Shown one piece after another: positions 57,973 to 64,000 of a stretch of 64,000 nucleotides of DNA (positions within the stretch are counted from its first letter, which is position 1; each line of letters opens with the position of its first letter). Under the pieces are notes generated by a model. That model saw nothing but the letters and a program-made list of their open reading frames with translations. It had not been told where the DNA came from and searched no databases. The DNA comes from Siphonodentalium dalli. Lineage: Eukaryota; Mollusca; Scaphopoda; Gadilida; Siphonodentaliidae. Both the position numbers and the translations under genes were made by a program. Location of the stretch: the NCBI GenBank assembly GCA_032622095.1, contig CP136064.1, positions 251,660,484 through 251,724,483 of the forward strand. Reading direction: 5' to 3'.

Positions 57973-58101
57973 AAGGCAAAATTTTGAAATATTTGTAATC
58001 ACCATAATCGCTTAGTATGGCTGAAGGTGTCACTCTGAAGGGTACACAGGTTTTGAAAGCTCGTTCTAAATGACGTTTAGTTTTCGTGTCTGCCATGATA
58101 T
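57973..58101 (-). CDS. Candidate internal exon, unrecognised product
   Basis: On the minus strand, an acceptor CAAATTCTCTTTCAG precedes a 129-bp block that ends at a consensus donor GTAAGTGGG. The open frame reads IMADTKTKRHLERAFKTCVP then FRVTPSAILSDYGDYKYFKI. It looks protein-like and is not repetitive. Both borders split codons. I recognise no family; the open minus frame at 58577-58383 could be an upstream exon but has no clear splice fit. Confidence 0.4.
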
Positions 58102-58662
58102 CTGAAAGAGAATTTGTTTTTATGTCCAATATAAATTAAAAGTAACTGGAAACAAACTGCCGATAGACGCCAGATATTCATGAACTGTGTTAGTGTTCCA
58201 AACCCTGTGTGCCCTTTAGTACATATTCAAACCATGTGTGCCCTGCAACACTATTTTTGGTGAGAGTGACCCCCCCAGCCTTAGTATGACACGGCCAACA
58301 ATATGCAACTGATGATGATCCTATCGAAAAATTCTGGAATCTGTTCAACTCATTGGGAATCGATTTCAAAGAATGTCTGATTCTACTTTTGGCATGAAAT
58401 AAAATCGGCTTTTTTGGGGGGTACGTGGTAAAACTCTTTTAAAATTTGCATTAAACCGCTCCATGATCCAGCTTCCATTTCAAAAATCATGTCATGAGAA
58501 CGAGGAGCAATCTGTCTGCGATAAATATGGACCTTGGCCATTATTATATTTAGTCTCTTCATTCTTGCAGACATCATCCCCTTCCCAAGTCATCCATACA
58601 TAAATTTATATTCCACCTTCATTATATGGGGAAATTATATGGCGTATTTTTGTAAAGCCATT

Positions 58663-59391
58663 GTTACGCCGAGTTATGTAGTAACTGACGAGTTTTGTGG
58701 TATCTCACGAGTTATGTAGTAACAATCGACGAGTTTTGTGGTAGCTCACGAGTTTTGTAGTAAAATCGACGAGTTATGTAGTAATTTCAGGTTACGAGTT
58801 TTGTAGTAAAATATCGACGAGTTTTGTAGTAAAAAACAAGCAACAATTTTTAGTAGGTTTCAAATGCGCGTTTAATAAAATCTTATATAGTAAATGCAAT
58901 GTTTTTTGTGTAATTGTTTGTGTGGTGGACGTTAATGACAATGTAGCTCAACTTGATGTTGGTCCCTCGTCACTGCTGCGCCGTTTCTTATCAGATCTGA
59001 GCCAAACTTCGTACCTAGAAGTACTATGGCCATGTTATTAACTTGGACCTGGTCCCCATTACACCAGACGTCTCGTTATGACGTTAATGACGTTGTTACA
59101 CAAAAAAACATTGCATTTACTATATACGATTTTATTAAGTCCAAACCCGCCTTTGAAACTGACTAAAAATTGTTGCTACAAAACTCGACGAGTATTACTA
59201 CAAAACTCGTTAGCTTGTTTTTTTACTACAAAACTCGTCGATATTTTACTACAAAACTCGTAACCCAAATAACTACATAACTCGTCGATTTTACTACAAA
59301 ACTCGCGAGCTACCACAAAACTCGTCGATTGTTACTACATAACTCGTGAGCTACCACAAAACTCGTCAGTTACTACATAACTCGGCGTAAC
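58663..59391. mobile_element. 729-bp fold-back MITE with 7-bp target duplication
   Basis: Ends GTTACGCCGAGTTATGTAGT and its inverse, with AGCCATT duplicated on both sides (58656-58662 and 59392-59398). The outer ~190 bp of each arm is built from CGACGAGTTTTGTAGTAA-like units. The mirror continues inwards through AAATGCAATGTTTTTTGTGT and GACGTTAATGAC to a ~100-bp centre. A 7- or 8-bp duplication would fit hAT- or Mutator-like enzymes; the class is open. Confidence 0.85.
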
Positions 59392-59906
59392 AGCCATTAT
59401 TTTTTCAATATACCTAAGTTGGCAAACGGATAGGCTTTATAGTCCGTCAATCTGTCCTCCATTCTGACGTGTTATTTCCGGAGGGCTAGGTGTGGATTTC
59501 GCAGACACTGTCAGATGTGTCACATGGTCAGACGCCCACTTACCTATAATGGTTGACCTATAAACAAAATAAAAAATACTTGCACTGATATCCATCGCGA
59601 AAATTTACAAAAGCATCGATAGGTAACAGTGCGTCCATCGGGGACATATACAGCCCGTAGACAGGTAGTTCAAGTGTTTATGGATCTATCTCGATACCGG
59701 GCCAAATTCAAAGGTTACTATTATTTGGCTTATTTTGGAGCTCAAACCACCAAGTGACTTTAAGCTGACAACTAACTTGATTATGAGCACAATGTGACAT
59801 TAGTATACCTTCTTTACATGGGTATCTATTAAAACTAAATTATGACATAAGGTCTAATTTGCCAGATCCACCACCCACCAGATTTGAAAGAGCCCGAGAC
59901 CAACAT

Positions 59907-60250
59907 ATCCTCGAGCAAATACGCACATAATCGACCTATAATGTGAAATAGTTACATAATGTGATCATTTGATTATGATATAAGCAGATAATGGAGCAAT
60001 AGCCGTTATTTCTTATTTCTTGTGGCGCGGACCACAGTGAGAACACATGTTAAAGAGCGTATACAATTAAAAGTCGTGAGTTGGCTTATTTGTATCATTG
60101 TCCGCACATAATCTGCTTATAACGGTCTCATTATGAGTCTATAATGTGAATAAATCGTTCTCATTTTCAGCACATTATCGACCCATAATGAGGCGATTCT
60201 AATCCGATAATATACATGAGACAAGTTATATTATCAGCAGATAATGCGCG
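59907..60250 (-). repeat. Dispersed repeat family E, copy 2
   Basis: On the minus strand it aligns throughout with 30899-31226, with similar length and all landmark words in order. It carries TACGCTCTTTAACATGT and CCGCGCCAC. Non-coding. Confidence 0.8.
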
Positions 60251-60542
60251 GTTTTTTGTTAGAACAGGCTGTAGAGACCATTCCCGGATATTGTATTCCC
60301 ATATTCACCATCCACGGACTGAAACATGTGGCCCAATGGGTAGCACGATCGACGAACAGGGAAGGAACTATACATATCCGAGTCATCACCGGACACATTT
60401 CGCACACTATACTACTGTTAAGAATTACGAATAGTGTACTCCGTCACTAGAATTTGTATTCTTTCTGTCAGTTATCGCTTTGTCATATCTTTGATTGCGA
60501 TTACGGTTTCGATAAGTCAAGCATGGATATAACGAAATAATT

Positions 60543-63114
60543 ATGTACACAACAAGCACGACAAACAGAACCAATAAATTAAATAAATTTCTAAAACCAC
60601 GATCTAAACCGATACCACCCCTTAATTATGGTATAGAATTTACTTCCAATCCCTACCAAAAAGCTGAAATACTCAACGATTTCTTTTGCAAAATCTCATC
60701 CTTGCCAGATTCGTCAAATGCAGAGTTACCAAATATGACATACAGAACTGAATCCAGATTTGAAAATATGATAATCACGAGCGAACAAGTATACTCCGCA
60801 CTAAAATAACTAAATATAGCAAAAGCCAGTGGCCCCGAGGATATCAGTCCAAGGATCTTAAAAGAATGTGCTAGCTCCATCGCAAATCCCTTGGAATATT
60901 TATTAAATGAATATATTGAGAATCACATTTCCCAGTTGAATGGAAACGCGCGAATATAACGCCCATTTTCAAAAAAGGTGATCCCTCTGAACCGAGTAAC
61001 TATCGTCCAGTCGCACTTCTCAGTTGTATTTCTAAAATCTTTGAGAAATGTATCTATAAAAGTCTCTCCACATACCTAAGGGATAATAATCTCCTCACTA
61101 ATTTGCAATCCGGATTCACTCCAAAAGATTCCACTGTATACCAATTAACTGAGATATACCAGTATATAATTTCAAATCTAGAAGAAGGAAAGGAAATCAG
61201 ATGCCTATTTTGTGATATTAGCAAAGCTTTCGACAAGGTTTGGCATAAAGGACTAATTTTCAAATTACAAAAATGTGGTGTAGAAGGGAATATTTTGACA
61301 TTATTGTCTAGCTACTTGAGTTAGAGGAGGCAAAGGGTATGCATTGAAGGAGTGCAATCATCATGGAAACCCGCCCTGGCAGGTGTCCATCAGGGGTATA
61401 TACTAGGCCCTCTTTTATTCCTAGTTTACATAAATGATATTGTGAATGACATCACATGTAATATAAAGCTCTTCGCCGACGACACATCAATTTATCTATC
61501 AATAGAAGATCCAGATTTAGCGGCTGATGTAATGAATTCTGACTTAGAAAATATTATGAGGTGGTCCAAACAGTGGAACGTCAAATTTAGTTCCCCTAAG
61601 ACAAAATCAATGATAATATCGCGAAAAGATAACAAACCTACACACAAACCTTTAATAATGGGCGACGAAGTAATAGAAACTGTGTCTAATTATAAACATC
61701 TAGGACTGACATTCAACAACAATGGTAACTGGAGCAATCATGTAACTGAAATTCAAAAGAGAGCAGCCAAAAAAGTGGCTTTGCTTGATAAGAAAAAATT
61801 TGTCCTAGACAGGAGAACCCTTGAAAGAATTTATTTTGTTTATATACGTCCTATTTTAGAATATGCTTCTCCTGTTTGGGACAATTGTACTAATGGCGAA
61901 AGCGACTTGCTCGAAAAAGTGCAATATGAGTCAGCGAGAATAGTAACTGGAGCAACAAAAAGCTGCAGTAATGAAAACCTCATAAAGGAAACTGGATGGG
62001 AAAAATTGTCAGAACGTCGGAAAATCTCCAAATTATGCCAATTCTACAAAATGTTCTATAAAATGACACCCTCATATCTATATACCTTAGTTCCGAGATC
62101 AACAGAGAATATGCACCGATATCCACTGAGAAAGCATCACCTAACTAACCCTTCTCGTGATACTGCGTCATACGAAAAGTCCTTTCTTCCCTCAGCCGTT
62201 GAGATGTGGAACACACTCCCAGACAATGTGCGGAAGTGTGAAACATTGTGTGACTTTAAGTCGGCACTAGGAAGCACGGATAATAACCGTAGAGAACCTT
62301 ATATTTACCACTATTACTATTACTCACGCCCAGCGCAAATACATCACTGCAGATTGCGACTTGGTTGTAGTTTTCTTAATAAAGACCTGTGTGAAAATTA
62401 TCTCAGATCAAGTCCTCATTGTGTGTGTGGAAGTGATGAAACGGCGAATCATTTCTTAATCCACTGCCCAGTATACAGTAGACTATGGAATCCTATTAGG
62501 GCCACTTGCTAATGGCGCTTTCGGCGCACTTTTTGTCGCTTTCGGCGCTTTCGGCGCGCGCCGAAACATACCCTAATGGCGCACTTTTTGTCGCTTCCGG
62601 CGCGCGCCATTAGGGAGTGGACCTAATAGTATGCCAAATGGCGCTTTCGGCGCGCGCCGAAAGCGACAAAAAGTGCGCCATTAGTAACGCGCCGAAAGCG
62701 ACAAAATGTGCGCCGTTACGGTGCACATTTTGTCGCTTTCGGCGCGCCGAAACATGCGCCAATATCGCACATTTTGTCGCTTTCGGCGCGCGCGCCGAAA
62801 GCGCCGAAAGCGACAAATAGTGCGCCGAAAGCGACAAACAGTGCGCCGTAACGGCGCATATTTTGTCGCTTTCGGCGCTTTCGGCGCGTTACTAATGGCG
62901 CACTTTTTGTCGAAAGCGCCGAAAGCGCCATTAGCAAGTGGCCCTAATAGGATTCCATAGTAGACAAAGAAACGAATGTTTTTCTGGTAGTTTGGAAAGA
63001 ACAACCATTGAGAGCGCACTGAACGGCACGATTTCAAATAGTCTGAGCGAAAATATTTTTACATTTAAAACAGTCCAGAAATTCATAATCATGACAGAAC
63101 GCTTTTCGAGCTAA
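60543..63114 (+). pseudogene. Non-LTR retrotransposon ORF2 (reverse transcriptase), broken
   Basis: A 5'-truncated LINE ORF2. In order: the pre-RT segment (SPRILKECASSIANPLEYLL, about 60840), FKKGDPSEPSNYRPVALLSC, QSGFTPKDST, FCDISKAFDKVWHKGL (about 61210), VHQGYILGPLLFLVYINDI, the catalytic FADD box at 61472-61483, the thumb box YIRPILEYASPVWDNC, the WNTLPD box, and a zinc-like CVCG...HFLIHCP end near 62430-62470. The layout is that of CR1/L2/Jockey-type elements. Breaks are TAA at 60807-60809, a frameshift near 60930, TAG at 61322-61324, and a MITE at 62484-62959. Beyond the MITE the frame resumes for 49 codons to TAA 63112-63114. No endonuclease domain is visible. Confidence 0.85.
62484..62959. 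mobile_element. 476-bp GC-rich MITE inserted in the LINE
   Basis: Perfect 44-bp inverted ends starting TATGGAATCCTATTAGGGCC, flanked by a 6-bp duplication GTAGAC (62478-62483 and 62960-62965). Inside, GGCGCACTTTTTGTCGCTTT-type and TTTCGGCGCGCGCCGAAA words repeat in both orientations, making many small palindromes. It is CG-rich, unlike its surroundings. Open frames here come from the repeats. Confidence 0.9.
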
Positions 63115-63810
63115 CATATATACAGATTATATGGCACTGCCCAATAATAATTACATTAAGTATATATCTAATATATGGAACCATTGAAATAGCTGATGAC
63201 CGACACGACAGGTGACACACAAATGTTGTATATATGCTTGTGTCTGTATTGCTCTTACGAACCCATTCTATGAAACCCATACTATAATATATTAGACATG
63301 GTGTAAACATTTAGTACATGAATAGACCAATGCATTACCTGTCTCCGACAACTCCACGACGGGACGCGACTCGAGTAATGCAAGCATAATATTGGTTGCT
63401 TTGTCGCACCATTTTATATTATGTCCACCGATGATAAGGTCACTTGTGGAGACGGCATATATAAGCCATATAGGCTTACAGCCGAATCCACTCCCATACA
63501 CAAGGAACATGGTAACATGAATTATCAATATATTATATTGTAACAAATTGTTATTGGGAATAAATATTATTAAACCAAAAAACAGAACCATATCACCTAA
63601 TTACTGCGAGTGGTAAGAAGTTTGAACAGCCCTATTTTCTCACAAACGAACTCGTAGTCGTTAATTATACGAAACTGTTTCTGGATCGTCCGAAAAATTA
63701 GATATTATATATTCGTATTTCTTATCAGTATTAGTTCATTACGAGAAAGGTGTCCAGTGTCACCTTGTACATCAGCTTCTGGATCAGTCTGATTGTCCAG
63801 ACTCTTCCCC
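63115..63810. other. LINE 3' flank and intergenic DNA
   Basis: The sequence just after 63114 may be LINE 3' UTR; no polyA or microsatellite tail was identified. Two minus frames (63310-63089 and 63591-63292) have no recognised family. Confidence 0.35.
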
Positions 63811-63817
63811 CGAACAC

Positions 63818-63957
63818 CCGCACATTATCTGCTTATAATATAACTTATTTTAGGTAGATACTCTGCTTAGAATCGCCTCATTTTGAGTCGATCATGTGCT
63901 GAACATGAGAGCGTTTTATTCATATTATCGACTCATAATGAGGCGATTCTAAGCAAT
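63818..63957 (+). repeat. Dispersed repeat family E, partial copy 3
   Basis: Matches the first ~120 bp of 30899-31226 (GCACATTATCTGCTTATAAT, then TGCTTAGAATCGCCTCATTT, ATGTGCTGAACATGAGAGCG). It has an internal inverted pair, TGCTTAGAATCGCCTCATT and AATGAGGCGATTCTAAGCA. Continues or ends near the window edge. Confidence 0.75.
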
Positions 63958-64000
63958 TCAATTCAATTATTTATTCACTCAAATCGTCAAATATGACACA

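Noticed and set aside
62610-63037. Several Arg/Ala-rich frames on both strands
   Set aside because: They arise inside the GC-rich palindromic MITE and mirror each other between strands.

Overview
This is a eukaryotic, AT-rich, intron-containing and very repeat-rich window. It has no operons, Shine-Dalgarno sites or dense coding. The transposon spectrum fits a marine invertebrate: TTAA-targeting MITEs, Helitron-like tandem units, hAT and mariner-like fold-backs, non-LTR fragments of a type common in molluscs and other lophotrochozoans or cnidarians, and a large zinc-finger protein family that is multi-copy in such genomes. A mollusc-like lophotrochozoan is my best guess, but no single locus proves it.

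Host genes are sparse. The only one I recognise is the 3' part of a DRAM-family (Frag1/DRAM/Sfk1-type) multi-pass membrane protein gene on the + strand at 3.3-6.8 kb. Three exon segments are visible: 3286-3417, about 4468-4553, and the terminal exon 6536-6766. A small MITE sits in its last intron. A few other short open blocks with splice-like borders (16685-16814 +, 27874-28044 +, 51524-51787 +, 57973-58101 -) may be exons of unrecognised genes.

Nearly everything else is mobile or tandemly repeated DNA. Six copies of a ~520-bp TTAA-flanked MITE (family A) are spread over the window. Six further elements share a ~69-bp near-perfect palindrome pair but carry at least three different kinds of terminal inverted repeat. 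Other elements with readable ends are: a 535-bp hAT MITE at 2.7 kb; a 750-bp TTAA-type element at 7.4 kb; a 523-bp TA-flanked fold-back at 19.1 kb with a paralogous empty site at 32.8 kb; three head-to-tail Helitron-like units at 36.4-37.9 kb; a 2.28-kb palindrome at 52.5 kb; a 729-bp fold-back with 7-bp target duplications at 58.7 kb; and a 476-bp MITE that cuts a LINE reading frame at 62.5 kb.

Coding remnants of retroelements lie at 31.9-32.4 kb (+), 34.0-34.6 kb (-), 55.6-56.0 kb (-) and 60.5-63.1 kb (+). The last is the most complete, with the FADD reverse transcriptase box still present. Tandem satellites include a 34-bp unit at 11.2-12.0 kb, a 71-bp unit repeated 12 times at 56.2-57.0 kb, a 16-bp unit at 23.1 kb, and a ~65-bp minisatellite present at two loci 9 kb apart.

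The most interesting object is at 41.3-46.2 kb. A broken gene for a ~1000-residue, two-zinc-module protein (minus strand, 45101 to 42001) lies between diverged inverted repeats of 550-600 bp. The layout suggests that this widespread, functionally uncharacterised invertebrate protein family is carried by, and may move, a DNA transposon.
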